This document shows positions 12,795 to 22,149 of a DNA stretch of 64,000 nt, piece after piece (position 1 is the stretch's first letter; every line of letters starts with the position of its first letter). The stretch covers positions 744,001 through 808,000 of the forward strand of contig NADL03000006.1 in assembly GCA_002205965.3 (NCBI GenBank). Direction: 5' to 3'. The notes under the pieces are model-generated. The model was not told where the DNA came from. It did not search any database and saw only the letters and a list, made by a program, of their open reading frames with translations. Source of the stretch: Kappaphycus alvarezii (taxonomy: Eukaryota > Rhodophyta > Florideophyceae > Gigartinales > Solieriaceae). Made by a program: the position numbers and the translations under genes.

Positions 12795-13505
12795 GATTTA
12801 ATATTTGAAAAATATGGTCGGTTGTGGCCCGAAATATCCTACAGGGTGCGCAGTAATACCTCTAAAATTACCTTAGAAAGCTTTCCATTACTCACAGCAA
12901 ACCATCCCAGTTCCCCCCCAAGTATACCAACCCATTCAAGTAAACCCAACGAACCCAATTCCCCCTAGAAAGCCGGCTCAAGGCCCCCCAGCAGACAGGC
13001 TGCGTTGGACATTACGGCCGCGGCAGCGTGCCTCTGAGTAAGTACCGTACGGACCTTACCATATGTCTCCATCGCTCTAACGGCTACGTTCCACGCGACG
13101 TCGGTTAGCACCCTATAGGCGTCCGGGTGCCACCCTCCGAGAGTAGATATAGGGATAGGCACGAGCTTACTTCTCCCGGAGGTTGCAATAAAAGAATCAT
13201 ATCTTCTATGCTTCGCGGAGGCGGCCGCATTGAGCGAGGTGAGCGGATTAAACGTTTGGGCCCTCCTGCGGGAAGGCGCCAGCAGGTTGACGAACGTCAC
13301 GTCAAAGAAGTCCGTACCTCCACTGCCTCCCATCGCCCGGATGTCTGGCCTTGTGCGATGGACCCCCCCGTGGTTCGATGGCCGGGTGACGGCCCGCTTT
13401 CTGCCGGTCTTGCGCAAAAAGGGCCACTTGATGGTCATGCCGTCGAGTTCTGCAGTGAAGGAGATGATCCCCGAAACATCCATCGTGAACGCCACAAAAT
13501 ATATC
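12795..13505 (-). pseudogene. RLE-A non-LTR retrotransposon 3' end with restriction-like endonuclease (copy A3)
   Basis: The best open RLE-A copy. The minus-strand frame 13540-12965 (stop TAG next to LGGLEPAF) encodes, in order: a zinc-binding end, out of phase, where the +1 phase reads GDHLLHC near 13470; then DFFDVTFVNLLAP (about 13320-13280) with the catalytic-type Asp; AAASAKHRRYD carrying the Lys of a PD-(D/E)XK fold; IPISTLGGWHPDAY; and the family tail NVAVRAMETYGKVR ... SNAACLLGGL. Such domains sit at the C-terminus of RLE-class non-LTR elements (R2, CRE and Utopia-like) and nick the target. The reverse transcriptase is absent (5' truncation near 13505). The 3' UTR is about 165 bp and runs to the T-rich end at 12795. 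RLE-B starts at the truncation point in opposite orientation. Confidence 0.75.
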
Positions 13506-14345
13506 TCTCCTCTCCCCCGCAATACGAAAGTGCAGCTCACCGACTCGCCCGGAACCTCAGCTGTCGAACACGGTCCGCCAACTCATCCTTTCTCACCCTC
13601 CCGGACACCCGCGATTCCACCCGCATCGAACCCCAAATCTGGACATACATGATCCTGCTTCGACTTGGTCACCCCTTCTTCAACGGCCGGACCACTGCCC
13701 CCGGTGTGCACTCTCCCAAGCTCGACCCCGCCCCTCCTCGACCCTCTCGGGAGACATGCTATCCATTGCTCAGCAATGAAGGGATTCCTCCGACGCCACA
13801 ACCACCTTCGAGACAAACTGTATACCCTCCCCCGACATCCTTCTGTACTGTTGCGCCCGAAGCTCGAATATACCTTCCCCTGCGAAGCCCACCTCCCGTA
13901 CTCGGAACGCCGCCGAATCGACATCCTCATTGACGACATCGAATTCTCCTCACGTCCCTGCGCACTTGACGTCTTCATTGCAAGCCCCTACACCGCAGGG
14001 GCCATCTCCCACTCTCGCAAGACCTCCGGAGGGGCTACCCTGCCCATTGAAGCCTCGAAAACTGCGCATTACGCTGCCCTCTGTGGGACGATACAAGCCC
14101 AATTCTATCCTCTTGGATTCGGTACTCACGGAGCCATCGGCAAACCTGCCCGTGAGGCCCTAGCCAAAGTCGCCTCCTTTCTCGCATTCCGCCGCGGGAA
14201 ACCCCATCTGATGAATACCACCGATTGGTCACCACCCTCACCTCCGTCGTACTACAGCTGACGGCCCATGCCGAATCTCGCCGTGCTTTGTCTCTCACAT
14301 CACCTGATGCTCGAGTGACCCAGCTCGGTTTAGTGACCATTTACA
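13506..14345 (+). pseudogene. RLE-B non-LTR retrotransposon 3' end with zinc finger and restriction-like endonuclease
   Basis: Plus-strand coding in two phases. First comes RIEPQIWTYMILLRLGHPFF (about 13622-13681), typical of the region just after the reverse transcriptase. After a phase change follows LLDPLGRHAIHCSAMKGFLRRHN (13730-13800), the Zn-binding H/C-rich element of RLE-class non-LTR proteins. Next are RRRIDILIDDIEF and ALDVFIASPYTAG (Asp of the nuclease core), IEASKTAHYAALC (Lys), FYPLGFGTHGAIGKPAREAL, then a terminal helix that shifts phase near 14225 (VVLQLTAHAESRRAL). It differs from RLE-A in every block, so it is a separate family. It is strongly GC-rich compared with its surroundings. 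Truncated at the 5' end where it meets RLE-A head to head. Confidence 0.75.
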
Positions 14346-16010
14346 AAAAGCGTATGTTTGTTGTTGATATAAACTTATCATCACTGACTTTGCAGTTAGG
14401 AACTAACCGTATATGCTGCATCAGTGTGGGCGAGACTTGTCTAAGTGGAGCAATGGCCAAGAAATGCCAGCAGTTTCGGTACCAACTGCCCCACAAGGGT
14501 GGTCATGTCCAGGCAAATTGAAGTTGGTTGCAAAAGGGTATAGTGTGCAGAGAAAGACCCCAAATTAGATGCACAATTTATTGGAATTCAAAGTTTAACC
14601 AAATTATTCAATACTGCCCTGTACTGCCCTGTACTGCATATTTATGAGTTCATTATCATTTATTTGTTTACGGATCACACGAAGGGCTATTCGATATTTG
14701 ACTGAAGCTTCCAGGAATTGAGGTTTCCCGTGTCCCCTCCCAGATCCGGAGCTGCTAGAGGATTATATTTATTCCATGTACAAGGAGATAGGAAACTGGG
14801 TGACTTACGATACGGTATTCCCGATTAATTCTGATTATTCGCGCGGCTATATTACACTCAAAATTGCATATGATGCGTTTTAAAGCCAACAGTCTTCGAT
14901 TCCAATGAGACTGCCTTTTCAGACTACGCGGTGTAGAACAGAATTTAATGGATAATTGGTGGCCATAAACTTCGGGCATAGTCGCCCTTCCACTTGTACC
15001 GTGCAATTGTGAGACAAGCTTCGTCTGCTTATTCCACTATTATTAAGGGGTGGTCGCAGGGCTGGAGGCCATGCTTGACAGCAAGCATAAACTACAAACT
15101 CCTCTTGCTGAAGAGCTTGAACCTTTGGATCATAGTCGCGGCAAAGCTCACCATCAACCAATCAGGATATCGCAGACTATCGAGAATATGAGAAAAATTC
15201 ATAATCCCCTTGCACCAATAAGCAAAAATGTGTCCAAGGAAATAAGAACTTGGCTTCACCAACGTATTTCCAATGAAATCATATGATTTACTTTAGAACT
15301 CAATCGTTAGACACAGATGACGCCCTGCTACGTCACAATACCTTGAAATAAAGTTTAGCTGATGGAGCTGTAGAATGTCAAACTTTTCCACAGACATTCA
15401 CAGGACCGTGGACTCAGCTTGGTGCAGAATTGAGTATGAGGATAAGTTACTAATAGTACAGTGCAATGATCCATGCCGCATCTGAAAACTAGAAATGGTC
15501 CAGGCTTGAGAAAATGAATTTAGTAAATCCTGCTATATTTCAGTTGCTTGGGTTAATTCCGTGCTGTAACTGCGGACGCACAGAGTTTGTTATTTCACTA
15601 TTCGTGACGACTGTCATACCATTGGAGCACATTACCGGGCAGATATAACTTCAAAGCTTATCTGCCCTCTCCGGTAGCTTCAAACCGCTAAAATTCTTCA
15701 TATCTCATACATCGTACCCAACCCAATTTACCTCGTATGACATTGCTTGACGACCACCCCTCGATGAAATAAACTTACCCAACTAAATCGTAGGTATCTG
15801 CACATTTAAAGCAAAGCGCTATTTTTTGAAAAGGCAGTTTGTTCTTGATGAGTTCCCGCAATACAGCTTGGATAATTATGTATGAGAAGCAGAGTAATCA
15901 TATCATTCTAATGGAGCATTCTCATCAAGACAATAAATAGTGGCCTATAATTAACTACCATTCTTCGTCCTTTAAGGAATCTTCATACATTGCATTAAGA
16001 GAAATGATTT
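14346..16010. other. Spacer without recognised gene
   Basis: Contains short overlapping frames at 14755-15161 (-) and 15050-15286 (+). The latter encodes a hydrophilic peptide with LEAMLDSKHKLQTPLAEELE, possibly a coiled-coil scrap, but I cannot assign it. A local GTACTGCCCT duplication lies at about 14617-14637. No LTR or RNA feature seen. Confidence 0.4.
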
Positions 16011-16163
16011 GGTTCTTTAATTTTTGAAAAGTGTGGTTCGGCTATCCCCGGTGTATGCTAGACATGCTCAAGATAGTGGTAATGTGAGTCATGTGCCTAA
16101 ATGGCTGGCTCGAAGCCTGTCAGCAGGCATGATTCATTCGACATCACCGCTGCTGCCGCATGC
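16011..16163 (-). mobile_element. Inverted RLE-A 3' end (copy A4)
   Basis: Reverse complement of 21515-21663 over about 150 bp with a scatter of mismatches (roughly 90% identity by eye). It contains the C-terminal codons (AAVMSN-like region), the stop, the 80-bp 3' UTR and the TTTAATTTTTGAAAAG terminus at the left. Similarity stops abruptly at GCCGCATG (16163). From 16164 sense-strand RLE-A sequence begins in the other orientation. This is a separate 5'-truncated insertion facing outward, not an internal inversion, because the same 3' sequence is present again at 21.5-21.66 kb. Confidence 0.8.
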
Positions 16164-16287
16164 TACCGTCCCTTGGACTAGGATTCACGTCCGCGAAAGA
16201 TATCACAAGTGCTGCGTTTCTGGCCTCCAGTTCAGCCTCCAACAGGCTGTGTGAAAAGGTTTTGCCAGCCTCCATCACGAGTCTCAC
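16164..16287 (+). pseudogene. RLE-A reverse-transcriptase C-terminal part, left of copia insertion (copy A5, 5' portion)
   Basis: Reads LPSLGLGFTSAKDITSAAFL (16163 onward) and then a Cys- and Ser-containing helix. The GLGF-SA-D--S-AFLAS pattern is typical of the segment just downstream of the reverse transcriptase of RLE-class non-LTR elements. The frame runs into the LTR at 16288 and resumes after 20694, once the copia element and one copy of the 5-bp duplication are removed. It starts abruptly at 16164, next to the inverted copy A4. Confidence 0.75.
16283..16287. repeat. Target-site duplication CTCAC (left)
   Basis: CTCAC immediately precedes the TG terminus of the left LTR. The same pentamer directly follows the CA terminus of the right LTR (20690-20694). 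Five bp is the usual duplication made by Ty1/copia integrases. Confidence 0.9.
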
Positions 16288-16585
16288 TGTAGAAAGTTGG
16301 AGTTGGTTGGGTTTGTTGTTGTTGCTCCGGTCAGTCAGAACGACGTCTGGAGTGTACTTTATATAGAGAAAGATTGTCGAGGGCTGCTAGAGAGTTTCGG
16401 CACCTGATAAGAAGTGAGCCTTCCGACTGGCCACCATCCTCTTGTCCGGAGGTGCTATCCAGGAAGGTGCTGGTCAATAATAATATAGCTCCTGATTGGG
16501 CTGCCAAAATTTGGCCCTTCCGTGAGCTACTGTACGTACGAATAAAAAGGCCAACTCTTCCCCTGTGCGTACGAATATTACAACA
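16288..16585 (-). repeat. copia-1 3' LTR (298 bp)
   Basis: Matches 20392-20689 over its full length with about seven substitutions and no gaps. Begins TGTAGAAAG and ends ACAACA as written. On the transcribed minus strand a TATATAAAG box (complement of 16357-16365) is a plausible promoter core. The purine-rich GAGTGGGCG on the minus strand, directly before the LTR, could serve as the polypurine tract. Confidence 0.93.
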
Positions 16586-16605
16586 CGCCCACTCGGAAGA
16601 ACAAA

Positions 16606-16970
16606 TTTTCAGTATTCGTAGTTCATGGCTGCTGCTGCTGCTTTTCGGAGTGCGTTTCTGCTGCTACCATAAAGTGTGGGATTTCAACCACAGGAGCATT
16701 CTATGCTCATAAGTCGAGTGGGCTTGAAACCACTTTCTGCTGCTGCTTCCAGAATTTTCAGTATTCATATTTCACGGCTGCTGCTGCTGCTTGAGTAGGT
16801 GGCTGGTGGCTGTTAATTGCCTCTTTTTTGGATACTAAATTTTCACGCTGTTGCTTTTCGGGGTTCGTTTCTGCTGTTGCTGCCATAAATTGTGGGATTT
16901 CAACCAAAGGAGCATTATATGCCCAGAAATTGAGTGGACTTGAAACCAATTTCTGCTGCTGCTTCCAGAA
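16606..16970 (-). repeat. Two-copy CTG-rich tandem repeat inside copia-1
   Basis: Unit 1 (16606-16754) and unit 2 (16755-16970) share TTTTCAGTATTC..., a run of CTG triplets, GTGGGATTTCAACCA, GGAGCATT, GAAACCA and TTCTGCTGCTGCTTCCAGAA. Unit 2 has about 65 extra bases after its first CTG run. A further CTG run follows to 16990. It lies between the RNase H frame and the 3' LTR, where an extra 3' ORF or UTR would sit. Confidence 0.8.
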
Positions 16971-17083
16971 CTGCTGCTGCTGCTGCCTCTGCTAAAGTTA
17001 CTTATATGGAATTCATCAATTCCAAGATTCAAGCATCCACATTCGAACCATTCGACCTAATCCTTCTCTGCTCATGGGTTTCG

Positions 17084-17749
17084 TTAATAAATCAGCTTTG
17101 TTGCTTGTAAAAGGGACGTATTCAACTCGAAAGTTCCGTTCCTTATTAGTTCTTTCACTTTGTGAACTCTAAGGTCAATGTGCTTGTTCCTTGGTGATAT
17201 ATGATCTGTAGTAGCCATTGAGATAGATACTGAGCTATCACATCTTACAATAGTAGGCGTGAAAGATTTCATTTCATGCCATGGCGACTGATTGCAAGTT
17301 TCCCAGAAGAACTTTCGAATCCAGGATAGTTCTTTTCCACACGCTGCGAGTGCCACATACTCAGCTTCACCAGAAGAGCGCGCAATTATCTTCTGCCATT
17401 TCGACTTCCAGAAGATTGGTGACCCGTTTATGTCGACCATGAAACCAGTGGTTGAGAGCCTTGAGTTTATACATCCAACCCAGTCGGCATCAACGGAAGC
17501 ACCAATAGAGTGAGCAGTGATACTATGTGTATTTACGTAGTGCAAACCGAAGTGGGTCGAGCCTTTGAGACATCTGAGGAGACGAATCACCAATTTCATA
17601 TGTCTTCCAATGGGAGTGTGGACCTGGCGAGCCAAAGCAAAGACTGGGAATGATAAGTCTGGGCGAGTGGAGAAAGCCAAGTATATTAGTCCGCCAATAA
17701 TACTACGGTAAGTGTGATGGTCATCAAGAGGAGGGCAGTGACTCCTCAT
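17084..17749 (-). pseudogene. copia-1 reverse transcriptase end and RNase H
   Basis: A 221-codon uninterrupted frame. Landmarks: YRSIIGGLIYLAFSTRPDLS (the YR-iiG-L-YL--TRPDi- element of copia pol), DADWVGC with the first RNase H Asp, STTGFMVDINGSPIFWKSKW, ARSSGEAEYVALAACGKEL (the S--EAEY block), and NKHIDLRVHKVKELI near the end. The usual ADM-TKPL terminus is degraded to LNTSLLQATKLI. This is the best preserved part of the element; the frame opens about where RT ends at 17746. Confidence 0.85.
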
Positions 17750-18689
17750 AGAGCGCCTGTACCAATTGCTGCGTATTCCGATGGAAATGGAGTCAAGACT
17801 GCATTCGATTGTTGCATTCCATAGGCCTTCAGGAGCTTACTGCAGTAAACTCGCTGGTCAATTCTGATGCCAGATGGAGATCGAGTAATTTTACAGCCGA
17901 TGAATGACCTCAGTGCTCCGAAGAACGTGATATCAAAAGTTGAAGCGAGGAAGTCTTTCAGGCTTTTGAGAATATCGTAGGAGTTCGTTGCGAAAGCCAT
18001 GTAGTCAATCACAACGGCCAGAAGAAGGTATGAATTATTCGTGCAGAGGAAGTACAGCCGTTGGTCGAAGTTGGATGCGTGCAAACCCCGTTTAATAAGC
18101 TTACAATGGAGGTATGAACCATGTATACTTACTGCTTGTTTTGCTCCATGTATAGATTTTTACAGTTTGCAAACTTGCCCAGGCTTTGAGAAAATTCGAG
18201 AGGAATCCGTTGGTTGCTCTATGTAGGCTTGAGTATCTAATTTTCCGTGAAGATAGGCATTTGAGATGTGGCCCCATTCCAGAATGAGGTTGTTGGCAGC
18301 GGCACTGGAAAAAATGAGTCTAATTGTCTCATGAGAGGCAACTGGTGAATTAATGATTTCCGGGCCGTAGTCCACATATGCCTTTTTCAGTCCCCCATTA
18401 AGGTGCAGCGAGCCTTGGGCAGGTATTGTTCACCAGTAGAGTCCAAAGGTTTAGCGCGAAATGTCCATTAAAATGGCAGGGGTCTTATTGCAGCGGCTCG
18501 GGATACGTAGGACCAGGTTTTCCTTTTGATCAAGGCGTTGTATTGTCGATCGATGGCCTCAGCCCACTGTGGTATGTCACACGCCTCTGCGAAAGTCGAT
18601 AGATCAGTTGCCGAGTTCAAGATAGCGTTTGCCTTCGGAAATGCCAATTTTGCGTTCTGCTGGTGGATCGAAGTCATATATTGAATCAA
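17746..18689 (-). pseudogene. copia-1 reverse transcriptase, broken
   Basis: Three frames in succession. 18689-18468 holds the region before RT (CDIPQWAEAIDRQYNALIKRKTW, the W--A---E--AL--N-TW block). 18375-18160 has the early RT with NAYLHGKLDTQAYIEQP (matching the DV--AFLhG-L-e-iYm-QP pattern). 18084-17746 has the catalytic region, where the usual YVDD box reads VIDYM, so the second catalytic Asp is lost, followed by LGxxI-r-GI-idQ-Y-s-LL--fgm. The enzyme cannot be active as it stands. Confidence 0.85.
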
Positions 18690-18848
18690 GTCATCTTATT
18701 CAACTTTGCAGTAGTCCGCATTAGCCATTTCTAACTCATGCTGGCGAATAATTCCGTCTAACAGTGATGAGATGCTCGGCAACTTATTCCTGGAGATAGT
18801 AGAGAAGTTGGCTCTCCTGATAAATCTGACATACTTGGACTCTGGAAA

Positions 18849-19440
18849 CTACACTCGAATCAAACTAGAGTTAGATTCCATTCCAACGAAGTTCACTAGC
18901 TCGGATCTTGGCTTCAATGTCTTGGTTGATTCCGTATAGGAGCGGTAAATGAACGCAAAGCCAGGTTGACCAAATGTTAAGAGTGATTTGAAGTCAATTA
19001 CTGTGGTTGGGTCCCAGAGGCGAACTGGAATGTTCCCATTGACTCTTGCAGCAGGAATTCGGATACGTAGCCAATTTACATGTTTCAAGGCCTCGCCCCA
19101 CAAGTTCTGAGGAAGATTACTGTCGAACAGGAGAACTATAGCCCTTGTTCAATGCTATTGCACAAGTCTTTCTGCAGTTCCATTAATCTCTGGAGCCCGT
19201 GGAGGTGAAGGAATTATCTCTATCCCACAAGAATGGAGATAATCTGTCATCTGCAATGAGTCTAACTTGTGCCATAGCGGAAGCACCAAGGCCGAGTGTA
19301 ATGAAGCTTTTTGCCTCTGCGGACAGTTTAGTCCATTGGCTTCGCGAGCCAGATAAAAGAGAGATTGGAGTGCCTCTCAAGCCAATCATTTCAGGATCAT
19401 CAGCTCAAAGAATGGCTCTAATGCAACTTGCACAGATGAT
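18849..19440 (-). pseudogene. copia-1 integrase, broken
   Basis: The minus strand around 19260-19150 reads DYLHSCGIEIIPSPPRAPEI followed by NGTAERL, the third catalytic carboxylate region of a copia integrase. After stops, frame 19103-18849 continues LWGEALKHVNWLRIRIPAAR and FGQPGFAFIY, the usual integrase C-terminal W-EA--TA-YL-NR-P and FG----Y blocks. The zinc-binding HHCC and first catalytic Asp should lie upstream (19400 and beyond), where I cannot read them. Confidence 0.75.
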
Positions 19441-20391
19441 CTAGTCAGAGGGCTTATCAAGCGGCTCGACACGAAACAGGCTCTCTGATTCCTTTGAGGG
19501 ATCCACGCTAGCTCTCAGATTGTAAATGTCTATCGACCTCTTGGCTATTAAATTTCTTGATCTTGAGTACTCAAGTAGTAGTAAAGAGTCGGACTCCCGG
19601 CCCCGGATCCCCAACGGGTGAGACTGCGATTTCTAGAGTTGACTGACTCTTTCCTGCGCTAGTCCAGGTCGATTGTAGCGCACCAACACTTAACGTGAAG
19701 GATCACTTAGGGTTCGGACTCTCGGCCCCCGGTAAGATACTCCGGGTGTGACGCGAATTTCAGCTACCACTACCCACTTCCACGCGAAGTAAAAGCAGTC
19801 GCAAATGATCCCTACGAAGCTTCCACAGGAGGGCTACTAAGCCTAGCGGCTTTTCACACCCGTTGCCTATTTGGCTTCTTGCGAGAAGTTGCTCAGTCAA
19901 GCCTCAGCGTAATTAAAACCTTTCAGTACGTAGATAACACCACGTCAAATCATGTTCCCGCTTTTCTAAACCGTTATCCGCACAAGGGAGCGAAGCTCAA
20001 CCTGACCGGTACAGATACAGCTGCGTCAGGATCTCCTTTTTCAAGTTGCCTCCGGTAACGCCCCGGTTGGTTTTAAGTTCAGTGGACTTTGAAGTTAAGT
20101 AAATGAATGAATATTCGGAGAGTGTACTTGACGTCTTCCATGGCTAGATGGCCCGATAGGTCCGAATTAGTTCAACGATGACAATAGTCGATGGCAGCAA
20201 GACAACGAAGACGAAGAGACGTAATAGGCCTTGATTGGACAAATAATGAAGAAGAAGGAGGTCAGGTTAGGGAGGGTGGTTGATTAAAGAGAGATTGTGA
20301 AAAAGAGGAGAATCAGCGTAGAGGCAGAGTTGGAGACGGATAGGACAGAGAGGAAAGTTGATGTGAGTGGTGGTCCCAGGCGATGCTACCA
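19441..20391 (-). other. copia-1 leader/gag zone, not recognisable, with internal duplication
   Basis: Should hold gag and protease but has no long frame and no zinc knuckle or DSG motif that I can see. Two related blocks (19591-19640 and 19714-19765) share TCGGACTC-CGGCCCC, a GGGTG and a C-rich core. The segment from 20200 to 20390 is purine-rich on the + strand. Possibly this zone was replaced by unrelated sequence, making copia-1 non-autonomous. Confidence 0.4.
20379..20391 (-). promoter_or_regulatory. copia-1 primer-binding site
   Basis: Directly inside the 5' LTR, the minus strand reads TGGTAGCATCGCC. The TGGTA start with a GC-rich continuation resembles the initiator-tRNA-Met-complementary site (TGGTATCAGAGC) used by many copia elements, with mismatches. 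Position exactly at the LTR edge supports both the LTR boundary and the orientation. Confidence 0.65.
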
Positions 20392-20689
20392 TGTAGAAAG
20401 TTGGAGTTGGTTGGGTTTGTTGTTGTTGCTCCGGTCAGTCAGAACGACGTCTGGAGTGTACTTTATATAGAGAAAGATTGTCGAGGGCTGCTAGAGAGTT
20501 TCGGCACCTGAGAAGAAGTGAGCCTTCCGACTGGCCACCATCCTCTTGTCCCGAGGTGCTATCCAGGAAGGTGTTGGTCGATAATAATATAGCTCCTGAT
20601 TGGGCTGCCTAAATTTGGCCCTTCCGTGAGCTACTGTACGTACGAATAAAAAGGCCAACTCTTCCCCTGTACGTACGAATATTGCAACA
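20392..20689 (-). repeat. copia-1 5' LTR (298 bp)
   Basis: Partner of 16288-16585, same length, about seven mismatches. Its CA end is followed by the second CTCAC (20690-20694). On the minus strand it carries TATATAAAG near its centre, a likely TATA box for the genomic transcript. Confidence 0.93.
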
Positions 20690-20694
20690 CTCAC
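20690..20694. repeat. Target-site duplication CTCAC (right)
   Basis: Second copy of the 5-bp duplication bordering copia-1; the RLE-A reading frame resumes immediately after it. Confidence 0.9.
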
Positions 20695-21663
20695 AACATA
20701 TGAAGACACCGTGGAGGCTGACCGGCTTTGGTCGCAATCCTGCTTACAGTCAAGGATTCTCCCGTTCAGTGCCTTTTGCGCAAACAAAACACCTTCGCAA
20801 AAGACACTCACGGAAGCAGTCAACGAGGCTGTGCAAGACGGTATACCTCTCGGAGACGCAAGGAGGCAGTCTATTCGCGCTTCGATGGCGCTACCAGGGG
20901 CGAAGGAATGGCTGTACTGTTCCCCGTGCCCGGGTCTGAAGACTAGTATCGACGCCCGCGAATTCTCGACACGGCTTCAATACTACTCCCAAGTTCCACT
21001 TTACGCTCCAGACCCACCGTGCCCGAGAAGAAACTGTCCGGAAACACTTGACTGCTTCGGGATCATCTCCTGCACTGTGTTCACGGAGGCCACATAATTC
21101 GATTACATGACCAACAAGTTCGCTTGCTTGCCCAGGACCTGCAGAAACCTGCTCGTCACCCCACCACCGATCCCAGGGATGGCCTTCATCGTAAAAGACC
21201 AGACATCAGGGAAATGCGAAGCACTGGAGGCACGGATTTCTTCGATGTCACTTTTTTCAACCTACTCGCGCCATCCAACAGGGGAGTGCGCACCTTCAAC
21301 CCGCTCACATCCTTCAACGCGGCAAGGGCGGCAAAGCATAGAAGATATGATTCTTTTATCGCGACCTCCGCACGCAGCAGACTCATGACCATCCCTATAT
21401 CCACCTTCGGGGTCTGGCACCCAGACGCCTACGAAGTACTAACCGACGTGGCGCGGAACGTGGCTGTTAGGGCAATGGAGACATACGGGACGGTTCGAGC
21501 GGATTTAACGCAGAGTCATGCGGCAGCAGCGGTGATGTCAAATGCATCATGCCTACTGACAGGCTTCGAGCCAGCCATTTAGACACATGAGTTACATTAT
21601 CCATTATCCTGAGCATGTCTAGCATACACCGGTGGATAGCCGAACCACACTTTTCAAAAATTA
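20695..21663 (+). pseudogene. RLE-A non-LTR retrotransposon 3' half, right of copia insertion (copy A5)
   Basis: Continues the frame interrupted at 16287. Blocks in order: VEADRLWSQSCLQSRILPFS, LGDARRQSIRASMALPGAKE, then DAREFSTRLQYYSQVPL (20700-21000). A zinc element follows with CPRRNCPETLDCFG and, after a one-base phase shift near 21061, DHLLHCVHGGH. The endonuclease core reads TDFFDVTFFNLLAP (about 21234-21275) and ARAAKHRRYDSF, then IPISTFGVWHPDAY and the family tail ending FEPAI and a stop at 21580. An 80-bp 3' UTR ends near TTTTCAAAAATTAAGGAACC. Apart from the copia insertion it has few lesions, so it is the best reference copy of RLE-A here. Confidence 0.82.
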
Positions 21664-21778
21664 AGGAACCAAATCATTTTTCCTTGCATGAAGTCTCTAG
21701 TATCTAGAGAGGCTGGACAAAGAGTACGATATACGCACAGCACACGAATCTGTCCCCCCTTAGTCTTCGGAAAATAGC

Positions 21779-22060
21779 TGTCCTGCATCCTGATAGGGAT
21801 AAATCGGCAGGGGAAGAGATCCTCAGAACCAATCACCCCAAGAAAGAGGTGTTGCAAGCGACAAAAGTGCTACCGTGGTATAGTTGAACGAACAAAAAGG
21901 AGTGAAAAGGAAGAAATTTTTAAAGGGCTACAAGCAAGTATGGAAGGGCAGGGTCTACCACCTATGCTTAGTGACTAGCGTAAAATAAATGCTTCTTGGG
22001 TCTGAAGTTGACTCTCAAATTCCTAACTATCTGAGACTGGGCTTGAATGCAGACCAATAT
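21779..22060 (+). repeat. R1 LTR fragment, 5' part (copy R1-1)
   Basis: Shares with the 815-bp solo LTR at 34.5 kb the string GTTGCAAGCGACAAAAGTG and the following CTACCGTGGTAT, GGGCTACAAG, GGTCTACCAC, GTTGACTCT, and continues to an ACTTGAA-like block. Similarity ends near 22060, so the 3' two thirds are missing. Start placed at a TG by alignment to the other copies; approximate. Confidence 0.6.
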
Positions 22061-22149
22061 CATTCAGGCCAATCAGTTTGAGATTGATGTGATTCCAATT
22101 TGCCGAATTGACAAACCCAAGCAATCTATCATAGAAAGTGAAAAAAGAT

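Larger units (their letters stand above)
16288..20689 (-). mobile_element. Complete Ty1/copia LTR retrotransposon (copia-1), 4,402 bp
   Basis: Bounded by two 298-bp LTRs (TG...CA) and flanked by CTCAC duplications. Read on the minus strand: 5' LTR 20689-20392, primer-binding site, a poorly preserved leader/gag zone, integrase (19440-18849), reverse transcriptase (18689-17746), RNase H (17749-17084), a CTG-rich 3' tandem repeat, then 3' LTR 16585-16288. The order integrase before RT/RNase H defines Ty1/copia. The LTRs differ at only about 7 of 298 positions, suggesting recent insertion, yet pol has several stops and gag is not recognisable. It may have been mobilised in trans, or pol may have decayed quickly. 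It sits inside an RLE-A element. Confidence 0.93.

Noticed and set aside
13583..13978. 131-codon minus-strand open frame, Arg/Ser-rich
   Set aside because: It is antisense to the RLE-B zinc-finger and endonuclease coding and is explained by the GC-rich composition.
19590..20060. GC-rich stretch that looked like rRNA or spacer sequence
   Set aside because: No conserved rRNA segment could be recognised, and it lies inside the boundaries of copia-1.
16011..21663. DNA transposon with terminal inverted repeats (matching 150-bp ends)
   Set aside because: The matching ends are 3' ends of a non-LTR retrotransposon including its C-terminal codons, so two divergent insertions explain them better.
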